Notes: generated from the sequence alone by a model not told the origin. A DNA stretch of 64,000 nucleotides from Acanthosepion esculentum (GCA_964036315.1 OZ038487.1:49824219-49888218); one strand, 5' to 3'. Counted from the first letter of the stretch, positions 52,896 through 62,885 are shown. Numbers and translations are program-made.

Positions 52896-53350
52896 CAACC
52901 AACACAGCATAAAAGGTAACTGAGCAGATAGGTGGAGAAAGATTTTGGGCAAGTATTGTAGGCAGACAAAAACATCAATCCTTCAAAATTGATATTGGTA
53001 TCAAGATAAATGTATATAATTATTTTAAGGTCTTGGACAAGATATTTTTTAATTGTACTGATCACAATTAAGAAACTTTAAGCTAAAGAGTATATTCATG
53101 CAAGGCAATGTTCTATCAATGTTTTCCAATCCAGTTATTACCCACCTTGCCAGAAAAGTTTTCAAATACACCAAATTAATGGAAAGGGTTCTAGCCCATT
53201 CAAACGTTAATCCAATAGAAAACTTGCAATTCATCATTAAAAGACATTTAAATGAGAATGGTAAACAATATTCAAGTGAAGAAAATCTAAGGAAAGCATG
53301 AAAAAAATTGACACAAGTAATGAAGAGTAGAATAGATTTCAATGGTATGC
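52896..53350 (+). pseudogene. Tc1/mariner transposase C-terminal fragment
   Basis: The frame at 53098-53301 reads LARKVFKYTKLMERVLAHSN, then VNPIENLQFIIKRHL and NGKQYSSEENLRKA. This is the 'W....PDLNPIENLW..IKR' C-terminus of Tc1-like transposases. The catalytic D-N/P-D block is altered (SNVNPIENL). Upstream 52930-53040 (IDIGIKINVYNYFKVLDKI) fits the preceding 'I.G.K.N...Y...L' segment. Ends not defined. Confidence 0.8.
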
Positions 53351-53736
53351 AAGGGAACTTTTAAACTCCTTTTATATTCATATATTCTTTTCTTCAGAAA
53401 AAATTAATAGTTAAAAGTCTGATAAAAGTCTTGGAATCAACCAATCAAGGAAAATAAAATAGTCTACACAACAACTAAAAGAAAATGGAGATAAATTAGG
53501 ATACAAAATACAAATATTAATAATATATTACCATATACCTACCTATGCTACAAAGAGATTTTACTGACTCAACAGCCATCCATTTTGTTTACACAAAGAA
53601 GGTTGTCTCTGTCTTGGAAATTATATTTTAACTAATTTCAACTCAGTTTTTGTTTTTACTTATTTGCATACTGATTTATTTTAAGGTTTTCACATCACAC
53701 ATCAAAATGTCATGTCTTATATTCCTAATATAGCTA

Positions 53737-54292
53737 TACAGGGTGTCCCAAAAATCACCTTGGTATTTAAAAATGTCATAACATGTTAGATTTTTCATAC
53801 ATTTTATTTCTTTTTTTAGAACTTATATTAACACAGAGAAATTACACATGGAAAATTAACAACTGAATCAATAACCAAAATCATGGAATTTTAGTTTGGA
53901 TTTAACCAACCCATCCAATTTAACAAAATTATGAAATTTTATGGTTACCACATTCTCTTGACCTGATAACTCCTGGCTACTTTTTGATGGAGGGATACCT
54001 TAAGGAGTTACCGTAAAGATTGCAGACAATTCAATAACTCAAGGATGACATCTGTGCAGAAATTTCAGTGCTGCAGCCAGATTTATCAACCAGTTACTAA
54101 GAATGCTATTGAAAGAGCATGTCTGTGGGAAGTCAAAAATGGAGGATATTTATGCTGTATATTTTGTCATAATTAAATCAACATATATTTCAAATGTTTG
54201 AATTTTCATTCTTTATAAAACTATTTTTGAATAATTAAAAAAATGTTGAAATTACTAAATGTTTAAATCCTGAGGTGACTTGTTGTTCACCC

Positions 54293-54296
<4 letters not shown>
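53737..54296 (+). mobile_element. mariner-like element, internally deleted, 560 bp, TA-flanked
   Basis: The left end tacagggtgtcccaaaaatc and the reverse complement of the right end, tgcagggtgaacaacaagtc, form imperfect inverted repeats. TA is at 53735-53736 and 54297-54298. The interior on the plus strand preserves HSLDLITPGYFLMEGYLKEL (canonical 'PPRSPDLTP.DFFLWGYLK', catalytic D retained, frame broken) and 'TI..LKDDICAEIS', a mariner C-terminus. Confidence 0.82.
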
Positions 54297-54340
<44 letters not shown>

Positions 54341-54415
54341 GCCACACTGATGAGGTGTGATACAGCGAAACAGTGTCTGTGGATAACTATATATATATAT
54401 ATATATAAATATAAA
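54296..54415 (+). repeat. SINE-F tail with canonical hammerhead, between (TA)n runs
   Basis: (TA)n 54296-54339, then 54341-54387 (hammerhead and gataac), then (TA)n 54388-54406. Same tail as 22940-22990. Confidence 0.8.
54342..54382 (+). ncRNA. Canonical hammerhead ribozyme motif (best copy)
   Basis: Stem I CCACA (54342-54346) pairs with TGTGG (54378-54382). CTGATGA at 54347-54353. Stem II 54354-54366 (ggtgt-gat-acagc, four of five pairs). GAAA at 54367-54370. Stem III ACA-g-TGT with A54370-T54376 closing. Cleavage residue C54377 in a GTC triplet. All invariant core bases of a type I hammerhead are present. The one-nucleotide stem III loop is unusually tight, but minimal stem III is known in Penelope-type hammerheads. 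Predicted self-cleavage is inference. Confidence 0.75.
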
Positions 54416-55005
54416 AGTGGACATGGAAGTCAGCACTTAGAGGCGACAGTCTGTTTCATGCTAGTGCAATCGTCAGGCAACTAGTGCTGTTATTTTTCTC
54501 AGCTATTTATATATAAGGGTCAGTGGTGCATTATGGGTAGTCTATTTTGGCGGTTACTTTTACTGGAAGTCGCTTATTTGTTTATTTATTTATGTCAAAT
54601 TATTTTGCTTGTTTTTTTGTTTGTTTTAATTTTATTTTTTATCTTATATATTTATTTATTTTTTATTTTGATCAGTGTTTTTTTGTTAACGTAGTAAAAA
54701 TTTGTTTATATAGCTTATTGTTGGTAGTCTATTATGGCGGTCATTCACCGGAAGTCGGATGTTTGCTTATTTATTTGGGTCAAATTGTTTTGCTTGTTTT
54801 TATTTATTTTCATTTTTATTTTTTATCTTATATATTTGTTTATCTGTCATTGATTAAATCTATTTGTTGAATTTTGGGGTGGGATGTTGTGGTTTGTTCT
54901 TACTATTATTTTGGTGCATAATGTCCACTTTTATATTTACACACGCTCTATCTCTGATATTGAGCACTTTATCCCATAAATATAGCACACTTTAAGACTA
55001 TATTT

Positions 55006-55015
<10 letters not shown>
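54407..55015 (-). repeat. Foldback-family partial copy
   Basis: Left: hammerhead on the minus strand at 54442-54480 (CTGACGA ... GAAACAGACTGTC, core intact), then 'cagtggtgcattatgggtag', 'ctggaagtcg.ttatttg', a second repeat of the block at 54715-54780, and 'gttgaattttgggg' of the centre. Right: the opposite terminal segment (tgtccacttttatatttaca, cactttatcccataaatata). Hence most of one arm plus a short piece of the other. Confidence 0.82.
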
Positions 55016-55058
<43 letters not shown>

Positions 55059-55081
55059 TATACTCAAATATGATTATCCAC

Positions 55082-55120
<39 letters not shown>
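55010..55120. repeat. (TA)n microsatellites
   Basis: TA runs at 55012-55050 and 55086-55119, separated by 'ctcaaatatgattatccact'. Confidence 0.95.
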
Positions 55121-55121
<1 letters not shown>

Positions 55122-55245
55122 GTGGATAATCATATAAAAATAAAGTTTAAAGAGATAATAATATATATATAATATATATATATATTATCTCTTTAAACTT
55201 TATTTTTAGTGGATAATCATATTTGAGTAGATGCCCTGTTTATTT
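55058..55245. repeat. Nested palindrome at SINE-B edge
   Basis: tcaaatatgattatccacta (55064) against tagtggataatcatatttga (55208), and inside it aaagtttaaagagataataa (55142) against ttatctctttaaactttatt (55184), with a TA core. Confidence 0.88.
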
Positions 55246-55575
55246 ATTAAACAATATATTTATTTTCATCTACTGACCTGAATATTCAAGAAATCTTATT
55301 AAAGAAAAATATGTGCTCCCACACAGGATTCATGCCTGTGTCCACCTGGGAAGAGGGAAACTGTCATTAGATCCAACATGCCTTAACTGAGTTGGTCATG
55401 AAGAATCTTTGCCAATCAAGCAAAATCTGAATAGAGCCTTTAAGCAAAATCCTTCTTGTCATAGATTCCTCAAAATGATCATATCTGCCTAGTTTCATAT
55501 TCAAAGTAATTTTCTAAGGAAGTAATAAATTTTTTAATTTATTAATTCAACAGATTTTTATCACTTTAAACATTA
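55200..55575 (-). repeat. SINE-B, minus strand
   Basis: 'tttttagtggataatcatat' edge, 'catctactgacctgaatatt', B-box complement ggattcatgcctg, A-box complement around 55390 (aactgagttggtca reads as the tRNA-like strand), then 'tttaattcaacagatttttatcac' edge. Confidence 0.7.
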
Positions 55576-55868
55576 TTTTTAGTGGATACTCATATTTGAT
55601 CAGCAAAGCTTCTTTGTGACCGAGCCAGTTAAGGCATGTTGGATTTAACAAAGTCTCCCTCTATCCAGAGGGATGCAAGTTTGAATACTGTCAGAGAACA
55701 CATATTTTTCTTGAATATTCCGGATGCTAGCCGAAAATAAATATACTGTTTAATAAATAAATGGGACGTCTACTCAAATATGAGTATCCACTAAAAATAA
55801 CATCTAAAGTAATAAAAATCTTTCAGATTAATAGATAAAGAAATTAATTATGTCTTTAGAAAAAAAAA
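55576..55868 (+). repeat. SINE-B, plus strand (inverted partner)
   Basis: 'gcaaagcttctttgtgaccg', A-box-like agccagttaaggcatg, B-box-like gatgcaagtttgaatac, body 'tgaatattccggatgctag', end 'gagtatccactaaaaataac'. Confidence 0.7.
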
Positions 55869-55869
55869 G

Positions 55870-55917
<48 letters not shown>
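55870..55917. repeat. (TA)n microsatellite
   Basis: Perfect TA. Confidence 0.96.
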
Positions 55918-55919
<2 letters not shown>

Positions 55920-56262
55920 CAATTTCAAAAAATTAGATCAGCTGATCACACTGCCTTGGTTTCAACCTTTTGGTACCTTCAGGCAATCCAGGCTAAATAA
56001 TTTCCTAACTCATTATTATTTAAAAATAAATAAGTAAACACACAGCACAAAGTGTAATAGAATTTCAATACAATTTCAATACCCTTGCATTTCTTCTCCC
56101 CTTCTATTACACTCTGTATTGTGCGTTTATTTATTTATTTTTAAACAATAATGCATTAGGAAATTATTTAGCCTAGATTGCTTGAAGATACTCAAAGTTT
56201 GAAACCAAGGTAACGTGATTGGCTGATCTAATTTTTTTAAATTTAAAAGCTCTGTGTATTAA
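55918..56262. repeat. Inverted pair of SINE-H copies (about 140-bp arms, about 45-bp spacer)
   Basis: 55930-56072 is the reverse complement of 56115-56257 at about 85%: 'aaaattagatcagctgatca', 'ccttggtttcaacc', 'ggctaaataatttccta', 'agtgtaatagaa'. Each arm carries a hammerhead-like core (55945-55988 minus: CTGAAGG ... GAAACCAAGG; 56180-56220 plus: TTGAAGA ... GAAACCAAGG). Single copy at 48730-48935. Confidence 0.87.
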
Positions 56263-56344
56263 ATTTTGCTTTTCTTTCCTTTATACATGTATTGAGCACT
56301 TATTAATATTACTGGCTCCTGGTCTAATTTGACCAATAACTTTT

Positions 56345-56529
56345 TTATAATTTTCACCTTTCATTCCTATCTGCTCTCGCTCCAAATCTTCTGCAACCCC
56401 CTTGCCTTGATCGATCCACTGTCTTTCTCCACATCCTCTCCTTTACCACTCCTATCTGCTCTTCCTCCAAACCTTCTGTAACTCCTTGTGTGCTAGTGGC
56501 CTCCAGCCTTGCTTGGGGTGATACGCTTA

Positions 56530-56530
<1 letters not shown>
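56345..56530 (+). mobile_element. LINE-B 3'UTR, plus strand
   Basis: 'ctttcattcctatctgctct', 'cccttgccttgatcgatcca' and 'ccagccttgcttggggtgat': reverse complement of 34205-34380. Confidence 0.82.

Positions 56531-56590
<60 letters not shown>
56531..56590. repeat. (TA)n microsatellite
   Basis: At the poly-A end of the LINE-B copy. Confidence 0.96.
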
Positions 56591-56594
<4 letters not shown>

Positions 56595-56599
56595 ATATA

Positions 56600-56970
56600 T
56601 TATTTAAAGATTAATTTTTAGTGGATACTCATATTTATTAAACAGTATATTTATTTATTTTCATCCTCCGGTATAAATATTTGAGAAATCTTATTAAAGA
56701 AAAACATGTGCTCTCTGGTAGGATTTGAACCGACATCCCCCTTGGTAGAGGGAATTGTCATTAGATCTGGGATGCTCTGACCAACTAAGCTACAGAAGTC
56801 ATCCAAAATCAGGCAAAGCCAAAATAGTGCCTTAAAGCAAAACTTCTATCATCAAAGATTTCTCAGAGTTTTTCATATCTGCAGTTTCATATGCAAATGT
56901 AAACAAAGCAATTTTCTAAAGAAGTAACGGATTTTTTCAATCCAACAGATTATTTTTTTTTCACTTTCAA
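56600..56970 (-). repeat. SINE-B, minus strand, best tRNA-like head
   Basis: The reverse complement of 56705-56790 reads ctgtagcttagttggtcaga (A-box TAGCTTAGTTGG) and gtcggttcaaatcctaccag (B-box GGTTCAAATCC), a clear tRNA-derived RNA polymerase III promoter. The edges match the other SINE-B copies. Confidence 0.83.
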
Positions 56971-57035
56971 TGTCATATATATGTACAACGATGTATGTTT
57001 TTATTGCTCTGTTTTATTTATATGATACCATGCAA

Positions 57036-57335
57036 AAGGAGGCACGGTGGAGTAATGGATAACAGCTTGGATTGATGAATCGGAGAGCCGAGTTCAAATT
57101 CCAGTCGAATCCATTACATTCACTTACATGCTAATACCCTTGGAAAAGCTATGACTCCTCTTCTTCTCCCCCAGCTATGGATAAATAGAAGAGCAGACTG
57201 GGTGCTATAGCCTTGGATGGCAACTGGTCTACCGCCGAAAGAAATGGCAACCCACAGCAGGAATACATCTGCCTCATCAGTCATGTATTGAAAGATACAT
57301 GATTACCTACACACGTATCACGCATGGCACATAAA
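57036..57335 (+). repeat. SINE-A, plus strand, nearly complete
   Basis: Head ggaggcacggtggagtaatg with A-box-like tggagtaatggataac and B-box-like gagttcaaattccagtcga. Body 'ccccagctatggataaatag', 'gccttggatggcaactggtc'. Tail 'atgtattgaaagatacatga' (itself a small palindrome) and 'acgtatcacgcatggcac'. Confidence 0.82.
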
Positions 57336-58005
57336 TCTTGGGCTTCTTTAACCTATTGTAAATTCCTTATAACTGTCAGCTTATAAGTGTATATTGTATA
57401 TCCCAGTTTCTACAGCTGAAAAATTAGCGCTAATGGAGTCATTTCCATACATAGCTAATTATCATATTTTGTAAGCAGGGGTTCTGTGTGAGAGGGGAAG
57501 CTACAAGATGGTCCTTCAAAATGCATGGTAATGTAAAAATATATGTATGAATCTCTATATAAATACATAAACCCAGATACAGAAATATATCTCCAACACA
57601 CATGTCACTCCTTCTGACACTAAAATTGGAACTTTTACAGAAAGTATACAAAATAATTATTTGCTGATTTTTCATAGAATGGTAATATTAACCACCATTC
57701 TAAAAAGTTTTATTCTATAATATAAAACAAAATATGATATATGGGCTATGCAACCTGATCTCTTGTTGGGTGTTTGAACATCCTGCAAAATGTTTTTCCT
57801 TAAATATTTAGCAAGTGGCAATTCAAATTTTCATGATTAGTCAACTAACTTTCTGAATACTAAGTAATCACAATAATTTTCTAGTTTTAGTCGTAATATT
57901 TGTATGAATTACAAGCGTATGGCGACAAAGACTGTAATTGTGGAAATGTATGAAAAGATCACAGAAAACCTCTTGTTCATTGCTTCAAAGGTGAAAATGT
58001 AGTTG
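57336..58005. other. Intergenic DNA, nothing recognised
   Basis: Open frame 57439-57675 (minus) has no domain. Confidence 0.4.
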
Positions 58006-58007
58006 AA

Positions 58008-59360
58008 GAAGAGTCAGATTGATTATAAATTGCTTTAAATGATCATATCTATAATAATTAAGAGCAGTGTATGTGTGCCTGTCCGTCCGTCCGTTTTTCA
58101 ATCTCAGGATTTACGCATGTACGTCGAATAAATAGAATAATAAAAGCATTAATAATAACCATCATTTACAGCATTATTATTTTTTTTACTAGATTAAAGT
58201 CAGCCCGAAGACTTTTTCTTCAAATTAATCTTCTTTTTCTTCGATAATAATCTTCTGTTTTCTTTCTGTCTAATAATAAAGTGCAGTGTACACGTGTCCG
58301 TCCGTCCGTTTTTCAATCTCAGTGAACCATAAACAACCTGAAGTAATAATAGTAACTAGTGTAGTTACACATGATTGAAAAAGAAATAAATAACTCACTT
58401 AAAAAGTTAAACTTAAATATCGAACAAAGTGAAAGGTTTAAAAAACAATTGTTTGTTTAAATTTCACCTTTCGTCGCAATTGCAGTTTGATATCGTCTCT
58501 AATTTACCGTAAAACTTAAGTGGGGCATGGTACGTTGCTCTTGTTGTTTTTTTCTTTTTCTAGCACACATACTGTGACGTATTCAAAATATTACATAGTT
58601 CATGTTCCCTAATCTCATTTAAGAGTGACTTTATAAAGAGATCATAAAGAATGGTGATTTAAAAAAAAAAAAAAAATTGCGCGTAAAATAAACCGTAAAC
58701 GTAAACAAACTACGGAGATCAGTTGCGCATACGAGGAAAGTTTATGCTGAATTAAGGTGTCAAACAAAGACAAAATATTTTTGGTATTTCTAAATTCTTA
58801 TAACTTTTATATGTACATAGGATGCTGAAGGTAAAAGGCCGAAGGCTTAAAAGCCCTCTGCAGGAGCTAGCCTAAAGTCCGCCAGGCTCGTTGAAAAGGA
58901 AACGGAACCTATTTTTGAATTTTGAAACTTAGAAATTTATTTTTTAATATTGGTCTTTTAATTCAATATTAATCTTTTAATATGAAAACCAGAAAGAAAA
59001 GAGAATATATAACAAGAAATTTAAAAATTAAATGGTATATCTATGTCATTTTGAATTGGGTGTTTGAAATTGTTCTTTGTTTAGAAGGTAAAAAAGTCAG
59101 ATTGATTATAAATTGTTTTAAAAGATCCTGTTGAAAATAAAACAAAACCTACTTTTGCATATTTGAATTTTGTAACCTTTTTATTTTTTAATGTTGGTGT
59201 TTTGCTGTGATTTTGAAAATAAAACTTTTTTATTTTCTTTATTTTTTTTTATCTGATAAAAAGCAGAAAGAACACTAAAGAGATTATATAACAACAAAAT
59301 TAAAAAACTAAATAGTATATCTGTGATATTTTGATTTAGGTGTTTGAGAATCACGTGGGA
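58008..59360. repeat. Two-unit tandem repeat (about 240 bp) with an about 850-bp insertion in unit 1
   Basis: Unit 1 starts gtcagattgattataaattg at 58013, is interrupted after 'aatgatca' near 58042 and resumes near 58890 (cgttgaaaaggaaacggaac). Unit 2 starts with the same words at 59096 and is uninterrupted (aaagatcctgttgaaaataa). Shared downstream words: 'cctatttttgaattttg/cctacttttgcatatttg' and 'atatctatgtcattttgaat/atatctgtgatattttgatt'. Confidence 0.82.
58043..58888 (+). mobile_element. Insertion in the tandem repeat, possibly Helitron-like
   Basis: The 5' part begins tctataataattaagagcag and then tgcctgtccgtccgtccg. A second copy of this 5' phrase occurs at 58250 (taataataaagtgcagtgta, cgtgtccgtccgtccg). 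Near the 3' end a hairpin ggctt-aa-aagcc (58845-58856) is followed by ctctgcaggagCTAG. A TC start plus a hairpin before CTRR is Helitron-like, but sequence beyond CTAG is not explained by the empty site, so the class is uncertain. No Rep/helicase coding. Confidence 0.45.
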
Positions 59361-59975
59361 CTAAAGCCGTGACAGTACGAATGGAGGCTTAAGGATTGAG
59401 TAATCATTTATTCTATTGTATAGAAATAAGTGTAGAGAATGAAAAAAATATGATGTGTTATTGTTGTCTTACTTTTTTATCATGAAACAAAGGTCAAATT
59501 TATGAGATTTTACAGGTGAATATTTTCATCATTTTTTGGTGAGAGTGGTCTCTTTTTTTTCTGTTATCTTCTTTTATTCTTGCCATCATTATCATCATAC
59601 ACCTTGAATGATTCAGTCATTTTTCATGAATGCTTAGAAGCTCAATAGATGGGTGCTGAAATATCATGTCAGACAAATATTCATAGGTGCCAAGGAAGAA
59701 TGAAAAGCAAAATAAAAGGAACTTGTGAGTGTGGGATTAAATGTCTTGCTTGGCTTAAGTCTGATTATAGGTTGATAAATATGATGACTACCCAGTGAAA
59801 TAATCACTGATTCCTCAAAGATGTACCAAATATTTGTTTTTGTTTCTAGTGTCCAATTCATGTCTCATGGCAATGTGAATGATTAACTACTGTGAATTTG
59901 GAACAGCAATTTGATTTTGACTTAATTTTTTAGCCACTCTTACTATTATACATTGATTCATTGAGACTAATTTCC
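59361..59975. other. Intergenic DNA, nothing recognised
   Basis: No signatures seen. Confidence 0.4.
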
Positions 59976-59979
59976 TTAT

Positions 59980-60285
59980 CTTGATTGTTTTTATTACAAC
60001 ATTACAACCACTGTTTATATTATTTACATGTGGATTATTGTCTTCATCTTTGCTGTTATTTACACTATATCGTTCAGACTGTTGTCCTTATCATTATTGT
60101 CATATTCATGACATTTTGGCTGTTGTACATTCCAGCCTTCTTCAGGTGATATACATTGCAATTTTGAACAGAACCTCTTATTGAGTCCACTTGGGTAGAT
60201 TGCTTTAGTTCCACATGCTATGCTTTTTCTGGATATATCAGTACCCGCCTTGTATAACAGTATCAATGTTTCATATGAACTCAAT
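59980..60285 (-). repeat. SINE-E copy, minus strand, hammerhead-like motif
   Basis: Minus strand: 'agcatagcatgtggaactaa', 'gaggttctgttcaaaattgc', ATCAC-CTGAAGA (60139-60145), stem II aggctgg/caacagcc, AAAAT (GAAA mutated), and 'caataatgataaggacaaca'. The tail phrase 'caaagatgaagacaata' is repeated at 60025. Confidence 0.7.
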
Positions 60286-60390
60286 GGCTTACAGCCATAT
60301 CATGTTGAAACAATGGTTTCTGTATGATCACTGAAGTTGCTTAACTTTGCTGATCATATAGGAACCAGTGTTTTATGATGTGCCGCAAAC
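60286..60390. pseudogene. Head-to-head palindrome of two 5S rRNA 5' halves
   Basis: Plus strand 60286-60337: ggcttacagccatatcatgt, then tgaaacaatggtttc and gatcactgaagtt match 5S rRNA positions about 1-50. Minus strand from about 60388 back to 60336: ggcacatcataaaacactgg and gatcagcaaagttaagcaac match the same half. The two share the A-box region at the centre. The 3' halves of 5S are absent. Confidence 0.7.
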
Positions 60391-60685
60391 CTGGAAAATA
60401 TTTAATCGGAATAAGAATTACAAGAAAAAATATACTAAGACTCTTAAAAAAACAGCTGAAAATTCTGGTACATGTAATGAGGAAACAGGGTTTGAAGAAT
60501 TTAAAACTCACAAGGCATAATGAAGGCAAGAGAAGCAAAAGAAACGGTGAATAATCTACTTAAAGTGCCTGTGTGAATAGATAGCAGAACAGGGATAAAG
60601 TCAGATGGTAAAGGGTCAAAAATGAGTTATGACAGTAAGTTGTGGAGAGTCATAACAGCTCACATCATTAAAAGCCATGGTACAT
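60391..60685 (+). pseudogene. LINE-A C-terminal fragment
   Basis: Plus-strand reading: RITRKNILRLLKKQLKILVH, then VMRKQGLKNLKL, NEGKRSKRN and a degraded terminal WR..I block. Multiple stops. Confidence 0.72.
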
Positions 60686-60804
60686 AAAAAATTAAAGATA
60701 TCTATATCTTTGTTGTTTACCATTTTCAAGTCAAGACTTTTATGTGGATACCATGCATGACATCAAATTCATTCAAAGTATGTGAACAACAAGTAAGTCT
60801 TAAT
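60686..60804. other. Spacer between two LINE-A copies
   Basis: Nothing recognised. Confidence 0.35.
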
Positions 60805-61105
60805 GAAAAATGAAACAAAAAGGACACTTACAATTAGAAGCAGAAAGAAACAGATGCAATTTCATGATCACATAATGAGGAAAGAAAGCTTGTAAAATTT
60901 GACACACACAAGACATACTTAACCTAAGAGAGATAGAGGGAAACATTGAGCAACCAACCTGTGTAAATGAATGGTGGAACAGAGATTGGGAGGGATAGTA
61001 GAAAGAGAAATACTGTTAATGGATAGAAAGGATAGAAAGTTGTGGAGAGCCATGATTGCTCATGTTCTGAAGGGGGTACAGCATATAGAAGAAGAATAAA
61101 ATCAT
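60805..61105 (+). pseudogene. LINE-A C-terminal fragment, second tandem copy
   Basis: Plus-strand reading: SRKKQMQFHDHIMRKESL, NLCK.MVEQRLGGIVEREIL and DRKDRKLWRAMIAHVLKGVQ: the same C-terminal domain as 37854-38240, with stops. Confidence 0.76.
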
Positions 61106-62325
61106 GAAAACATACTGTGTCCTGTACAGTCCGGATAAAAAGAACAACTTCAGGTCTGTATTCAAAGAGTTTTAATGATACCAGTAAAGTTTTGGAAGTC
61201 GGTCTCTTCATTTAATGAAAGATATATCAGCTCTTGAAAATGTTTTCAACAGATTTTATGCATATTTTTAACAACGGTTCATGAAGAAATGGGAAGTGCG
61301 TGTGTATGTGTAGCAGGGGGGCATCCATGTCCATTCAGTTAGTGCGAATATATTTCTACTGTTTGTTTTTAGTTGATTGGGTTGGAGGAAGTTAAGAGAA
61401 AATTGGAGTCATGGTACTCAGGTAGATGGGGAGATGAGGGGCAAAGAATGGAATAAGAACTGAGGTTGCAGTATCATCTTCTAAAAGAAACCAGAGAAAA
61501 GTTTATTGTCTGTGCCCCTGGGATGCAGACAGAAATAAAAGGAATGAAAATGGTGTAAGGAAGGTGGGCAAGCAGATGGAATATTTAGAAATAAAAGCTT
61601 GAAAGTAAGTATGAATGAGGCAGCAAGAAAAAGGAGAAAAATGAAATGTAATTCATGGGGAACCTTCTACAAAAATACAGTTCTGATATACTGATATCTA
61701 CGTTTTTAATTTCTTTAAGCACTGAAAAATTTTATTCTAAACAATACTGTTCTTTTATAGTTTTACATGGACAAGAATTCTGAATACATATCATTAGAGA
61801 GGAGCCTGGTAATGAAGTAATGGTAAAGCAAGTTAGTAGAGAAGAATTTTATTTCTGACTCTTGACTGTGATCCTCACTGGGTGCCACACATTTGTGACT
61901 TTGTGCCTGAGAGGATTTAAAAGAAAAAAAAGAAATACTGAGAGGAGAAATGAGGAAAAAAAGGAAAGAAAAATACTAATGAAACAGTAAAGAAAAAAAT
62001 TATAAACAAAAAATTAGTAAGTAGCAAAGATAGAAACCATCGAAATATAGTTAAGAGGAAAGAAAATATATTTACCGATTGCAACAGCTCTTAGGGAGAT
62101 GGGATTAAAATATACGTTAATGTTTTTAAAAAAATTATTCAGTATTATTATTGTTTAGGTAATAAGCATTATAACAAAGCACAAATAGCTATATTGTGGA
62201 AAAAGGAATTTTCAACAATATACGCATTTTTTACGTATTTATGGTTATTTTTTTAACTTTTATCAAAAACGCCATTCTTGTACATGTAGTTATGGATAAT
62301 ATTATACATTAATTACTATTTTTTT
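61106..62325. other. Intergenic DNA, nothing recognised
   Basis: 61270-61560 is GC-richer; 61920-62060 is A-rich. No coding or repeat signature recognised. Confidence 0.4.
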
Positions 62326-62328
62326 AAT

Positions 62329-62885
62329 TAATAACTATTTGTGCTCAGTTGCTGACATTAATACTATCTGCTGAGGTGTTAACATTTTGGAATAATGCAA
62401 TAATAAAAATTTAAATTTCTTCTCTCTGATAGATGTCGCGATCTGTAAACACTTTATTTATTTATTTATTTATTATTAAAATGAATAATAATTAAGAAAT
62501 CATATATAATCTTATATATAAAAAAAAATGGGCTTTCCGGCAAGATTCGAACCTGCGCTCCGATACGGAAACCCATCATTAGATTTGACCTCTCGGCTAC
62601 AGACAATCTAATGGCTAAGGCAAGCCCGAATAGCGCTTTTAAACACGGATTTTCTCCGATTCTCGAAATATACGTATCTGCTCAGTTTCGTATCCTAACG
62701 TAAACCAAAGAATTTTAGGAATTGATTTTTCATTTTTAATTAGGTCTATTTTATTAGTTAAAAATAACTATTTGTGCTCAGTTGTTGACATTAATAGCTA
62801 TCTGTTGATGTGTTAAATATTTGGAATAATGCAATAATAAAATTTTAAATTTCATCTCACTGATAAATGTCGCAATCTGTTAATA
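62329..62885. repeat. Direct repeats (about 122 bp) flanking a SINE-B copy
   Basis: 62329-62450 and 62762-62885 share 'aactatttgtgctcagttg', 'ggaataatgcaataataaaa' and 'gatagatgtcgcgatctgt/gataaatgtcgcaatctgt', about 87% identical. The interval holds a SINE-B copy. Confidence 0.88.
62515..62735 (-). repeat. SINE-B subfamily, minus strand, perfect B-box
   Basis: The reverse complement reads ctgtagccgagaggtcaaat (A-box TAGCCGAGAGG) and gcgcaggttcgaatcttgcc (B-box GGTTCGAATC, identical to tRNA consensus), then tttttttt-rich sequence. The well-preserved promoter suggests a younger copy than others here. The tail matches 'gatatgctcagtttcgtatc' of the family. Confidence 0.82.

Noticed and set aside
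56705..56790. A functional tRNA gene on the minus strand
   Set aside because: A and B boxes are good but the acceptor stem and anticodon arm do not fold as a tRNA, and the same head recurs with a fixed downstream body at other loci: it is a tRNA-derived SINE.
62560..62640. A functional tRNA gene with perfect B-box
   Set aside because: Same argument: family body and tail follow, and the A-box arm lacks cloverleaf pairing by eye.
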